Origin: Panagrolaimus kolymaensis
Lineage: Eukaryota; Nematoda; Chromadorea; Rhabditida; Panagrolaimidae
NCBI GenBank assembly: GCA_028622995.1
Contig: JAJQJQ010000007.1
Span: 1,426,001-1,490,000, forward strand
Length of the DNA: 64,000 nt
Direction of reading: 5' to 3'
Each line of letters begins with the position of its first letter. Positions within the stretch are counted from its first letter, which is position 1. Positions 48,460 through 61,617 of this stretch are shown one piece after another. The notes under the pieces were generated by a model. The model had not been told where the DNA came from, did no database searches, and saw nothing but the letters and a program-made list of their open reading frames with translations. The position numbers and the translations under genes are program-made.

Positions 48460-50201
48460 TGTTATAAATAAACAGCGAAACAATTTACAGATAATCAGCA
48501 AACAAGCTTAAAATAAATAAATAAAAAATTTTTTTCAAAGAGAATTTCAGCTATCTCAAAACGCGCGACAAAGATATAAAACCCAATGTTTCCGTAAACA
48601 TAAAAAGCGTGATAAGACATAGTGGCATTTGGGTTATTACAATTGAATGTATCAAAAAAATCCAAAATAAAGATAACTTGTTGAAATTTCAGGAGATTGC
48701 AAACTTTATATTGAACCAACAAAAATATTTTGGTGCTATTTTCATTTTCTTAGATTTGGAAATTGCACTATAAATAATAGCCGAATACCGTCAAAATAAG
48801 TTTTTGTTTATCTTTTTCATTCATTTGGTTTATTATTTTATAAGACAAAAAAAGGCGAGAAGGTGGATGATGAGCGCTATTACATAACCTTTCTTTGCTT
48901 CTTCTTTTTATGATGCTTCATTTTTACTCTTCAGTCATTTTTTTAAAATTAAATTGGTTCCGAAAGACTTTACAAGTATACAATGCTATGACTCAATATA
49001 GCTTTAAGAAAGCGTACCATCTTGGAGATGGATTGATAAAAAAACTTTTTCAAGAAAGTCGTTTTTTCCAGTTGATATTCTCGTAACTTTTTTTAGCTAG
49101 GGTGAGAGTTCAAAAACATCGTAGTTATATGTAATTACCAAATATTTATTCTTTCTTTATCAACTTTGATTCGACTTTCTTTAGTATTTTCCGTTTTTCC
49201 ATCTTTTGCATTAAATTAGGTTGATTCTTGATTATTTTGCTTTGATTTTTCTCGATGATTTTTACAAATCGTTTTGCTTGAATTTTGAAAATACTTGATT
49301 TTGTATGGGCTAAAAAACTAAATGATTCAAAATACTTTGTTTTAAAGTTGCGTTTGATAAAAAAAGTAATGCTTTCTAATATTTACTTGATTACCTTCTT
49401 TCTCTAATTAAATAAAAAGTTTTAAAGTTATAATTCCATGAACGTGGTCTGTTTGTTAGCGGGTGAGAAGCTTATCACATTTCCTTCTCGACCACTGATT
49501 TAAAACAGTAAAACAAAGAAGACCCCGCAAAGACATCTGTTCAAATTTAAAATGGCTATTAATTTTAATGGACTTCGAACCCACCAAATGTTAGTTTCCA
49601 AAGATTTTCAAGAAGAAAAAAAATAAAAACAAAATCATGCAAAAAAAATTGTTGGGTTGAATCATGAAAAAAATTCAATAGACATTGTCTTTCTTTCTTT
49701 CACCAACTTTCTTCTAACATAAAAATGTGAAAGAAAACTTCCGTGATCAATTTGGAAAACACAAAAATCCAAAAAGAAAAAAGATGACTTTTTTCGATTC
49801 GTATTTAATTTGAGCACATTTGATTTTTGATTCTTCTTATTTCTTTTCTAAATAAAAGCTTTCATACATCCGAAATTATTTTGTTTTTCGTAAACTTTAT
49901 TTACTTTTTTATCTTAATATTTTTGAGAAAGCTTTAGCAATTTTTTGTTAATTCTTTTAAATATGTATCATAGATTATCTATGAAATTCCTATAGCGAAT
50001 GCATTTTTTTTCATCCATTTTGGTTTTTGTTCATCATCGGCGTTTTTTTCTTCCTTGACGACAGCTTTTTTTTGCCTTTCATTTGTATGTAATTTACTTT
50101 AATTTTTTAAATATTTATCTAGTTTATTTATATCCCCATTAAGAGTATTATTTTAAATTCTATAAAATAGGCTGAATGAAGCCATTAAAAGATTTTATGA
50201 A
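48460..50201. other. 1.7-kb intergenic between divergent S6 kinase and mitochondrial carrier genes
   Basis: This is A/T-rich DNA forming a shared upstream region for the two divergent genes. No gene is supported; the minus frame 48722-48495 lacks context. An acceptor-like AAAATAG ends at 50170. Confidence 0.55.
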
Positions 50202-50208
50202 ATGGTAA
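50176..50208 (+). promoter_or_regulatory. Upstream ORF overlapping the carrier start codon
   Basis: Downstream of an acceptor-like ATAG at 50170, an ATG at 50176 opens a 10-codon frame ([10 protein letters not shown]) whose TAA at 50206-50208 lies just past the main ATG (50202). If the transcript begins at 50171, ribosomes would meet this uORF first, lowering or regulating carrier translation. Confidence 0.35.
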
Positions 50209-52285
50209 TTGCGCAGCAACAACATACAACAGGTAATGGAAACCCTTTGGTGGAATCTACTGTTGTTATTGGAAAAGAAGAACCACAAACAAAGAAATCC
50301 CCAGCATCAAAAGAAACTCAACAACATCCTCATGATGATTCAGAAAATGAACATTCAATGGAAAAAGCAGAAGAGATTATTGATGATATTTTAGGTACTT
50401 ACTTTTAATTAGTAATTTCATTAATAGTTATTTTATATATTATTTTTTTAGTAAACTCTAGTTCTCTAGATCCATTAAAATCTCATCATAAAAAACAAAA
50501 TCCACTTATCACTGGTTTGGTATCAAAAGAAAAAGCCATTGCAACACATTCCAATCTTGCCGGCTTTAGTCAAGAAAAACAAAAAAAGCTTCGAGAATTG
50601 TATGATTTTCTTGATGTTAATAATGATGGAACAATTGATATTCGAGATCTCACAGCCGCACTTAAAAAGAAAAGATATTTTCCACCTAAATTAGCCCCAG
50701 TATGTTGTTCTTCAAATTTTTGAATCGATTTTAATAATATTGGAATATATATTTTTCTAGGAAATGTTTGCAAAAATGAGAAGAGAAGATCATTCAACGA
50801 ACATTGATTTCTCAGATTTTTTAAATTATGTTATGGAACATGAAAAAAGGCTTGAAGAAATTTTTAATCAACTTGATAAAAATCAAGATGGATTGGTGGA
50901 TTCTCGAGAAATGAAAAATTATTTTCATAGTCTCGGCATTCCGATATCAGATCAGAAAGCAAGAATTCTCGTTGAAATGTATGCACGCTTAAAATTTGAG
51001 CTTTTAGTAAATGATAAATATTTTTTCAGTATGGATCAAAGTGGAAGCGATAGTGTGGATTTGATAGAATTTAAAGATTTTATGATACTCTATCCAAGTA
51101 CTGATCCTCATGATATTGCTGAATTTTGGCGGCATAATTTGGTAAATCTCTTTTAAACCTAATTAAATAGAACTTTAACTAAATTTTTAATTTTAAGGTA
51201 ATTGATATTGGTGAAGACAGCCAAATTCCTGAAGATTTTACTCCACAAGAAATGCAATCGGGTGTATGGTGGAGGCATTTAGTTGCAGGAGGTATCGCTG
51301 GATGTATGTCACGAACATGTACTGCTCCATTAGATAGATTGAAAGTTTTCTTACAGGTAATAATTAATTCCATTAAAATTTGATTACCATTTTTTCCATT
51401 TAAGGTTCATTCAACTTATCAAAAGAGATATAATCTTTTTTCTGCATTAAATTTCCTTTATAAAGAAGGCGGATTTAAATCATTTTGGAGGGGTAATGGC
51501 ATAAATATAATTAAAATTGCACCCGAATCTGCCTTAAAATTTATGGCTTATGACCAAATGAAACGATTGATACAAAGAATAAAAGGAAGTCAAGATTTAG
51601 CATTGGGTGAAAGATTTATGGCTGGTTCCACTGCAGGAGCAATATCTCAAACAATTATTTATCCATTAGAAGTATTAAAAACTAGGCTAGCATTAAGAAG
51701 AACGGGACAATTAAATAAGGGTCTTATTCATTTTGCAACAAAAATGTGTAAAAATGAAGGAATGTCATGCTTATATAAGGTTTGTTTTTTTTTTTGATTA
51801 CCATAAATCTATTATTATTGTTTTCGTTTTTAAGGGTTATGTGCCGAATCTTCTCGGTATTATTCCATATGCTGGTATCGATTTAGCCATTTATGAAACT
51901 CTAAAATCTATGTACGTTAAAAGAAATCCAACTTTGAAAGAACCTGGTGTATTAGCATTGTTGGCTTGCGGCACATGTTCATCCACGTGTGGTCAATTAG
52001 CAAGTTATCCTTTAGCTTTAGTAAGAACGAGGTTGCAAGCAAGAAGTAATTATTCTTTTTTTTGTAGCTTTAACAATTAATGTTATTCCATTTTTAGCGG
52101 TTTCAAGTGATATCGCTCAACCCGATAACATGATAGGTCAATTTAGATATATCATTCAAAATGAAGGCTTGGTTGGATTATATCGTGGAATAACACCTAA
52201 TTTCATGAAGGTTATTCCCGCAGTAAGCATAAGTTATGTTGTTTATGAAAATGTAAGAAAACGACTTGGTGCAACAATGTCATAA
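50202..52285 (+). CDS. Calcium-regulated mitochondrial ATP-Mg/Pi carrier (SCaMC, SLC25A24/25 type)
   Basis: Exons 50202-50394, 50452-50699, 50761-50978, 51030-51141, 51198-51356, 51405-51779, 51835-52045 and 52098-52285 give 567 residues. The N-terminal half has EF-hand loops [18 protein letters not shown] and a weaker DQSGSDSVD. The C-terminal half has three mitochondrial-carrier repeats with signatures [22 protein letters not shown] and [12 protein letters not shown], preceded by the SCaMC hallmark [12 protein letters not shown]. These carriers exchange ATP-Mg for phosphate across the inner mitochondrial membrane when cytosolic calcium rises. I split 50761-51141 with a 51-nt intron (50979-51029) because splicing gives ARILVEIMDQSGSD, matching the family, whereas reading through adds 17 residues inside an EF-hand. 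The first 65 residues are a His/Gln/Glu-rich family-atypical leader. Confidence 0.9.
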
Positions 52286-53986
52286 AAAATAATATTTCCA
52301 TGTTGCCTGGCAATTGTTATTTAGCTTAAATATTTGTTCCTTCTCCTCCGGTTATTATAAATTATACCTTTTTTATTTTATTGTTATTTTTTTGTGTCTT
52401 TCAAATAATTTTTTGTTTGTTTCATACCTTGTCACAATTATGCTTGTCTCTCTCTCATCCATGATTATGATGTTTAACAATGCTCAAATTTTGCTTCATC
52501 TCTCTTCTTTTTAACATTTTATTATTACAATAGAGCAATAATATTTGCTAAACAGTTTTTTTTTGCTGTTGCTTTGTTTGCATTTTCTTTGGTGATGATG
52601 ATTGTGGTTTTGTTTTGTTAAATGTATGAAAATTTAATTTATACATTTTTAGGGTTTAGAAAAAGAACAAATGTTTGTTAAAAAAATTTCCGGCCGCAAT
52701 AGGGTTTTTATAGATTAGACTTTTTTTAAGAAGAAAAATAAAGTATGTAATAAATAATAAATACCAAATATTATTTTAGACCGGAAATTATATCTACATA
52801 GTTTAAAGTTGAACCATTCTTTTTAAAGCGAAATTTGTTTGCATTTGATTTATTTGATTTTGACTGTATCGGAAAAAGAAGAAGAAAAAATAGGAAGATG
52901 GGAATCAAATGCTAAAAAGGTTATGTTGCATCGATGATGATGCTGGCTGGCTCCAGTGAAATAAATATTTCTACCACGTGCACGTGATCAAAAGCATTGA
53001 TCAACAATGTGCACAACGACCCTTGTCATTTGGTTGGGCTGGTGAAAAATACATACGTTTTTCATTCTCCCTTGTCGATTAAAAAAAATCGTTTTTGTGT
53101 TTGAAAAAAGGCGTGTTATCCTAAATTCCATCACTTTTTTGTCCCTAAATTTTTTTATGCTAAATCCAAAAAGATGCTATATACTAAAAAAAAACGTTAA
53201 AAGCACCAAAGCTAACAATGATTTGCAAACTTTCTTTTTTTCATAGCTGCGCGAACGCTAATGAACACTACCTATAACTTGACTGGTTTTGTTTCAATCA
53301 TTGAAGAAAAGCAGGAAAAAAAGCTTGAGGACAAACCAAAGAGAAAGAAAAAGAAATATACGAACGCGCGTTACAGCTTTCTCTCTCATTTTCGACTTGC
53401 ATTTTTTTGTTTCTTCAAACAGCGGCGGCAGTAGTTGTTAAGGCAAGCAATAGGACCAAAAAAAAAATTGCTTCATATAAATGAACCACTTACATATCTT
53501 GAATGGAAAACACCCTGCTTGATATACGATAGAGCTAGCCAATGCGCGGGGAAAAGGAAAAAAAACATAGCAATGTTGGTTGTGGTGTAACACACACACG
53601 CACAATGGACAAATCATGATGCAACTGCAACATTAAATTTCGGACAAACACAGACGTCTGAAAGTTTTTTTGGGAAAGCGCCAGCGCGGGGAGACGTTTT
53701 TTTCTTCCTTGAAGAAGCTTATCTTCTTCTTCACTGTTCTTTCTGGTAGCTAAATCCATTTTTTTACAACATCCTTTTTTTGTACAGTGAAATTTTTTTT
53801 AAAAGCTTCGTATATATCTCATATGTTACTTTTTAAGCATAATTATATCAAGTTACAATCAAATTTATATATATTCCTTTTTTCAGGTTCGCCTTATTTT
53901 GTACCATATTTGTACAGTCTCTATTTTGTTGATTATTGTACAGTTTTTGTAAATAAATTTGTTATTTTTATTAAATAAAAAAAGTT
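52286..53986. promoter_or_regulatory. Upstream region of PUF gene with E-box and GC-rich motifs
   Basis: This gene-free 1.7-kb stretch begins with the carrier 3' UTR. It contains CACGTGCACGTG (52975-52986), two copies of GCGCGGGGA (53544-53552 and 53684-53692) and an ACGCGCGT palindrome near 53364. The minus open frame 53759-53535 has no support. Confidence 0.45.
52975..52986. promoter_or_regulatory. Tandem E-box CACGTGCACGTG
   Basis: Two abutting CACGTG palindromes make a 12-bp palindrome about 1 kb upstream of the PUF start codon. CACGTG is bound by Myc/Mondo, HLH-30 and related bHLH dimers. It is followed by two TGATCA-type words in ATCAAAAGCATTGATCAA. Confidence 0.5.
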
Positions 53987-56760
53987 ATGGTAATGACTGA
54001 AAAGTGGAATGGACGTGGAAATTGGAGCTCATCAGGTTTAACTTTTTTTTCTCCCCATTTTCATTGCAAAATAATGCTTTTATTAGACTGGTTTGGGTTA
54101 AATAAAATGTTTGATTGATTTTTTAGAACATGCTGTAAGCAAACCCATTGCTGTTTTATCATCTATGCCTCAAAACTTTGGTGGAATGGCAATTTCTCCG
54201 CGTTCTAATGGTGAACATATTATCCCTTTTAATGTGGTTGATAGCGTTTTGGCATCATCACCTGGAACCCCGGTTTACAATAGGTTACCAAAGCATCGAA
54301 GAAACTCCATGACTAAAAATTCAGTGGGAGAGCAATCGTAAGTTTTTTCAGTGAGTAAATGACATAAATATAAAGCTCTTAATTTTACACATTTTTCCTT
54401 TGAGTTTAAAATTTCATGAAATCTTTGATAAAAAAAGATGAGGAAGGTCGATGGTTTTCTTTGTTCGAAGCATAATTTTAATTTTACTAAAACAAAAAAT
54501 CTTTAAAAAAATAAAACAGTTTAGTTTCAAACAATTTTGAATTTTTTAATTTCACGCAACTCCTAAGTGGAAAATTACATTGAAATCCAACACAGCTTTT
54601 TGTTGCCTAAGGTTAGAAAGCGATTTTTGTTGTTAGCATTTTCTAAAAGTTTCAATTTCTAAATCAAAAATGTTGGATGTAATGTTAGATTTGAACTGCA
54701 ATTATACGAACTTTAAATTCAAAACTGACATATTTAGTGATGATGGTTCAAAAACGGAAATGTCTCTGAGTGATGCTTCAAATGGTATGCCTATTCCAAT
54801 TCCAAATGATATTCAAACGCCGCTAGGAACTACGCCAGATATGTCAAGTATACCAAACATATATGCTTTACCTCATCAATTTGAGCAGTGTCCTTCTACG
54901 CCAACGAAATATTGGGGCTACTCTGCTGAAGGTGTCATGCATGCTTATGGTGCTCCTGCAACGTCTTTGTTTTCTTCAACGCCTCCACAACTTTCATTTC
55001 AACAATATGCTCCGATGAACTCTCCGCTTGCTGCTAATATGAACGCGTTGAATATTTCTGGACAAAGAACGCGTCGTGATTCGTATACATTACCTCCAAG
55101 AATGTCAAACTATACTCAAAGTATTCCACAACCAACACCTCAACCTCTCTATGTCGTTCAATCTCCTCCAAATTCGTATGGCACAAGTCCAAATGCTTTT
55201 TACTATAATGCTTTTGGTAACATGAATCTTGCTCAACGTGTTGTTGCATCGAATGCTCCTGTTTATGCTCCTCAAAATTCTCCTCGAACTGTTTATAATC
55301 AACCGCCACCAATTCAAAATGGTTTGCATGGTTTTCCATCTCCTATTGCGCAGCATTCTCCTGGTAATCGTCGTCAAGCTCCTTCTGGTCCAAACACTCA
55401 TGGACGTGTCTCTGTGGTGAATTCAAATTCTAGCGATAAAGCCAATGTGGTTCGTTCACAACAACTTGATGATTTTCGTAACAGTCGCTTACCACATCTT
55501 CAATTATCTGATCTTGGAAACAATGTTGTGGAATTTGCTAAAGATCAACATGGTTCTCGATTTATTCAACAAAAACTCGAGCGTGTAAGCAACAAAGAAA
55601 AGCAACAAATATTCGATGAAGTTATAAGCCATGCTGAACAACTAATGACTGATGTCTTTGGTAATTATGTTATTCAAAAATTCTTTGAATATGGAACGTT
55701 TGAACAAAAGAATCAACTTGTGGATGCTATTCGTGGAAATGTTATGAAGCTAGCTTTACAAATGTATGGCTGTCGTGTTATTCAAAAAGCTCTTGAATCT
55801 ATTAGTTCGGAACAACAAATGGAACTTTTGCATGAAATGGATGGTGAAGTTCTTAAATGTGTCAAAGATCAAAATGGAAATCACGTTGTTCAGAAGGTTA
55901 TTGAAAAAGTTGAACCAGCACGCCTTCAATTCATTATTGATTCATTCGTCAATGATAAAAATGATTCCGTTTGTACTTTAGCTAAACATCCTTGTAAATT
56001 TTATTCTTATCATATTTTACTAATCTCCTAAATTACATTTTAGATGGTTGTCGAGTTATTCAACGTGTACTTGAACATTGCTCTGAAGAACAAAAACGTC
56101 CTGTGCTTGAACAACTTCATCATAATATCAAAGACCTTGTTACTGATCAATATGGTAACTACGTTATTCAACACGTTATTGAACATGGTTCTCCAGGTGA
56201 TCGTGATCGTATTGTTGAAGAAATTCGTGGTGATGTTCTTAGACATGCTCAACATAAATTTGCTTCAAATGTCATTGAAAAATGTCTTACTCATGGAGGA
56301 AATGAACATAAGAATATTCTTATTTCTGAAGCTTGTGGAGAGTAAGTTTATGAGAAGGTTTTATGTGCTTTAACCGTTTTCTTTTTTTAGTGGTTCAAAG
56401 CCTACTCCATTATTGGAAATGATGAAGGATCCATTTGCTAATTATGTTGTTCAAAAAATGCTGGATGTTGCTGATAGTACTCATCGCAAAAAGATGATGA
56501 ATGCCATTAAACCACACATTCCTCAACTTCGCAAGTTCAGTTATGGCAAACACATCACAAGTAAGCATTTTTTTCTTATTTCATCAATTAAATTGACTCT
56601 TTTAGCTAAATTGGAGAAATATTTTCAAAAACATGCAGCCAATGGACAAACATTTTCCGACTTCTCTACTGGACCTAATATGAATTCTTCAAATAATAAT
56701 ATTGGTGGTATGATGGATTATTCGGCAATGGGTGCTCGTCCTGTCTTATTCCAACAATAA
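53987..56760 (+). CDS. PUF (Pumilio-family) RNA-binding protein
   Basis: Exons 53987-54035, 54127-54337, 54738-55993, 56044-56341, 56391-56560 and 56606-56760 give 712 residues. From about 325 to 685 lie eight PUF repeats; helix motifs include [69 protein letters not shown] and ANYVVQKML, in canonical order. RNA-recognition triplets match classic Pumilio, predicting a UGUANAUA target. The N-terminal half is Pro/Gln/Ser/Asn-rich. The domain is much closer to fly/human Pumilio and C. elegans PUF-8/PUF-9 than to FBF. PUF proteins bind 3' UTRs to repress or destabilise mRNAs in germline stem cells and neurons. The 5' part is less sure: 53987 and the exon 2 to exon 3 join rest on splice sites and frame only. 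Confidence 0.9.
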
Positions 56761-57455
56761 GAAATGTTAAATAAAACTGTTAAATTACATTGTAATTTTT
56801 GCCTTAAGGACCCTGCCTGCTTTTTTGTATATTCATTTTTAATTTGTTTCTTGTTTTTCCTTTTGGGTTAGCTTGCTCATCAAACTGTTATCCCATTTAA
56901 GGTTATCCTTTAGATAAGCTTGCATTATCTTTGATATATACTTTGCACTTATCATTTTAGTTAAGCTTTTTCTTTGTGTTTTTGCTTGATTAGGATTGTA
57001 AATTTCTAGTACTGTATGATTTTTTTGTTTGTATTTTTCCCTTGTTCCCAAATTTGTACTCTCCCTCATGTGTATAATTTGTTATAATTTGTAAAGAAAA
57101 AAATTGTTTTTATTAGAAATTTTTTGTTGTTTATTTCGTTATGTTTTTTATAAAATACTTTTATGAATTTTTGTGTTTACAAATGAAAGTGAATTACAGC
57201 TGTTATTGCCGGTGAAAATTTATTTCTTTTTTCAAGCTTTGTGGTCGAGCAAATATCAAAGCGTGTATGTATGTTTGAAAAAAACTGAAAATCATTCTTT
57301 TATGCAAAAAAAAATGGCAATCAGACCACCAACATTGAAGACTTGTACATATTTTTTTGTTATCTGTTATCAGATGCTTTTATTGCTACTGCAATTTTAG
57401 AACATTTTGAACTCATAATATTTTTTACGTTGACTATAAAAGTTTTATTTTTCAG
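56761..57455. other. PUF gene 3' UTR and upstream region of PTGES2-like gene
   Basis: No gene. The first ~350 bp contains several UGUA words on the PUF strand: TGTATATT (56826), TGTAAATT (56997) and TGTATAAT (57071), near-matches to a Pumilio site. Open frames here are low complexity. Confidence 0.55.
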
Positions 57456-58670
<1,215 letters not shown>

Positions 58671-59457
58671 ACCAAGGAAGCTTTGTGAATCATGGTATTG
58701 TTAGACTAATTAGATTTGAATTACTGTAATAATGTGTAATACGCGTGAATGAATTGTTTTGTTTTTACTTGTAATGTGATATGTAAGAATAAAGATAAAG
58801 TTCTAATCACATTTTTTGTGGTTAATTTTGAAACAAAGTTGCTTCTACGACGATTAAAAGCATGTGAGGCCAAGTCATTGTTTGGATGTTTTTTTTTTCA
58901 ACACAAAAAACACATAAAAGAAAAGAGTATGTCAAAAAAAATTTTGCTGCATTTTTCACATTTTTTGTTAGAAAATTGCGCAATGCTGTGATGAAAGGAA
59001 TAATTCGGGTCGTTGTTTGTTTTTTCATATCAAAACTTTCGTAAAATATTTTGACATTCTTCTGTCAACTTTAAATCTTTTCATCCACCAACATTGCTTA
59101 TTTATTTATTTTTTGCTAAACAATTAAATCCATTTTCTATTTCCTTTTCCATTTGCTTTTATGGAATTTTTTCTCTCCCTTTTTTGGTTGTTTCATTTTA
59201 TGGAAAAAAATAACAAACCAAAATTTCTCCGCTTCTTCTTCTTCTTCCATTCCAACAATCGATTCGACGAGAACTAAAAAAGGACGTCCGAGGAGTCCTC
59301 TCTCTTCAGGAAGAGGATTTCACTTTCATAATTTTTCATTCTTCGCGCCGCTTTTTCTTTTTCGCTTCACTTCTTTCTTTTTCGAGTTTCTCTTCTTTCC
59401 ACTTTTTTGCTTTCAACATTTTTCAAATAATAAACTTATTTTTGTTTTTCAGAAAAA
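58671..59457. other. Intergenic before tubulin acetyltransferase
   Basis: A/T-rich with pyrimidine runs. A CTTCTTCTTCTTCC-type microsatellite lies near 59234-59247. An acceptor-like TTTTTCAG ends at 59452, six bp before the next start codon. Confidence 0.6.
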
Positions 59458-60282
59458 ATGGAAGTACCAACTGATCTTTCAACTATTTTCAATGATTCAC
59501 CTATTGAACGTATGGATCAAACACGTTTAGGCCGATTTTTGCCTCACAAATATCCTGCATTATGTAAAGCCATCGACAAAATGGGATCTCTTTCAGCTGA
59601 AGCACAAAATCTTCGACGACCGATGACCTCGTATGATCGCTTCCTTGAATCAGAAGATGGACAAATTTTGTATATTTATTGGGAAAAGACTGAAGGCTCT
59701 CCATTTTCAAAGATCATTGGATTCTTGAAAATCGCTAAAAAGAAGTTATATTTACGTGATTTGGATGATAAACAATTCATTGCTGAGCCTACTTGTGTTC
59801 TTGATTTCTATGTTCATGATTCAGCTCAAAAACATGAAATTGGTCATCAATTGTTCGAAAAGATGTTGGAAGCTGAAGGTGTTCAAGTAACCAAAGTTGC
59901 TTTTGATAAACCCAATGAAGCTTTATTAAGCTTCTTGAAGAAGTATTACAACCTTGAAAATCCTGTTTGGCAAATGACGAATTATGTTGTTTTTCAACAA
60001 TTTTATGATGACAAAACTTCTGAAATTGATCAAAATGAAGATGGAATGTTCTCCGCAAGAAGTCGAACTGGAAAAAAGAATGCCGGTCAAGTAAGTCATG
60101 TCTTTCTTTTTCTATTTTTACCACTTTGCTAATTTTAGAACAATCAAGTTCATCATGCTGATGTTGTTGGAGGTTTAATTCACAATACCCAAGCTGCTTC
60201 ACCTCGTAAAAAGGTTGATGATGAAACACCTCGTGGAAGAAAATGTCTTCGTGATTATGGTCATACTAACATCTTTGGTTAA
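59458..60282 (+). CDS. mec-17/atat-2: Alpha-tubulin N-acetyltransferase (MEC-17/ATAT family)
   Basis: Exons 59458-60090 and 60139-60282 give 258 residues. The GNAT-type core spans about 1-190: IIGFLKIAKKKLYLRD, CVLDFYVHDSAQKHEIGHQLF and AFDKPNEALLSFLKKYYNLE correspond to human ATAT1 segments ([20 protein letters not shown] and FLNKHYNLE). The Asp of VLDFYV is the expected catalytic residue, and QKHEIG is the acetyl-CoA loop, slightly divergent (Glu where human has Gly). The enzyme acetylates Lys40 of alpha-tubulin inside stable microtubules of touch neurons and cilia. The C-terminus is a short disordered tail. C. elegans has two paralogues, mec-17 and atat-2; I cannot choose between them. AATAAA at 60423 is a likely poly(A) signal. 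Confidence 0.9.
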
Positions 60283-61617
60283 CTCGTGCTTATTTATTTC
60301 TTCGACACTTGCCCTAATGGTCTCATCAATCAAACTCCTTATTCTTATTGTTTTTAACAATCTTGTTTCACTATTTATTATGCACTTTTGTTTTGTTTGT
60401 CGGATAAAATTTTTATGTGTTGAATAAAGTTGGAGTGATAACAATGAACTGGCGTTGATCCATTTTGTCTATTATTTTTTTGTGACATTACTACTAACAT
60501 TTGGATGATAACAGACTTGGTATTAAGCGATGATGGGATCACAAAAGGAAGAATGGTTTAGTTTTGATAGCGAGTTGGAAAAGCATAAGCAAGTAGGCGA
60601 TGATGATGGAAGTTTGTAATAAAGTAAATGTGTAAAAGATGATGGAAATGGGTGAGTTTTAAGTGATTTGAATGCCCTTCCATTGGATGAAGAAAAGCCA
60701 CAACGCCTGCAAGTTAACAAAACTGACAGCATCAACTAATGGCGTTGTTGAAATTAGAAGTCATAAAGAAACTAAAGAAATGGTTTAGCAGAAAGCACCA
60801 TTGTTGCTGATTAAACTAAAGGTTTGAGATTGTTTCTTTTTTCATTCCATGTTTTATTTATGAACAACTCATCCTTTTAAAAAAATTCTAAAACTGTTGC
60901 AAGCATTTATCCAATCCATGAACATATGGCTTGGATCGTTCCGCCTGTTTATGATACATTTAAACGAGATCTTATTGTTGCTAATGTTGGATTGATTAAC
61001 CAATGATGTTTATTCACAATTTATGAGTCAAATAACTCAGGATTTGATATTTAAACCTTACATGATTGCTTTTTTAAGTGTTTTACTATTTCGGATTATT
61101 TTTTCTATCCTTGTTTTGTTATTTTTAGTTATCACCTCTCCCGAAGGTGGATTTTATGTGATGGTTATGATATTCTTTTTATTGAAATTTTTTTGCATTA
61201 TATTTCGAAAACATATAAATTGAGAGATGATGCTTTTGGATTTACTATTTGACAATTTAATTCTCTGGATTTTGTTTTTATATTGAATCAATGCATCTCA
61301 CAATATTTATTAATTTGACAAATTAAAAGCTTTTGAATTATTTAACTTTTATAAAACGAAAATATATGTGTTAAACAACTTTGGCTAATTTAAATGCATG
61401 AAATGTGCTAAAAAAAGCAGAAGAGTGAAAAAATAAACAATTAAAATCACTACTGAATTTAAAATTTTGATGATAAAATTTTGTGTTTAAAATGTTTTCA
61501 TCATTATGTTTATGGTTACCATAGTTACTACAGCAGCTGAAAGCTTTCCCGATAAAATAAAGCAAGCTAAAATGCGAGCAAAAGGATTTAGTTTATTAAA
61601 AGATTTTTTGTCAAAAA
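60283..61617. other. Intergenic with a possible coding relic
   Basis: No confident gene. At 60887-61006 a 39-codon frame containing YPIHEHMAWIVPPVYDTFKR has non-repetitive, protein-like composition, and 61023-61223 is open with two hydrophobic stretches. Together they could be a decayed membrane-protein gene, but T-rich DNA gives such frames by chance and no splice arrangement joins them convincingly. Confidence 0.3.

Noticed and set aside
50979..51029. Reading the mitochondrial carrier straight through this segment as coding
   Set aside because: Splicing it out restores the EF-hand alignment (EIMDQSGSD), and the borders are GTATGC...TTTTTTCAG.
61023..61223. 66-codon hydrophobic frame upstream of IFT172 as a real gene
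   Set aside because: Composition fits chance translation of T-rich DNA; no convincing splice link to the neighbouring 39-codon frame. Mentioned only as a possible relic.
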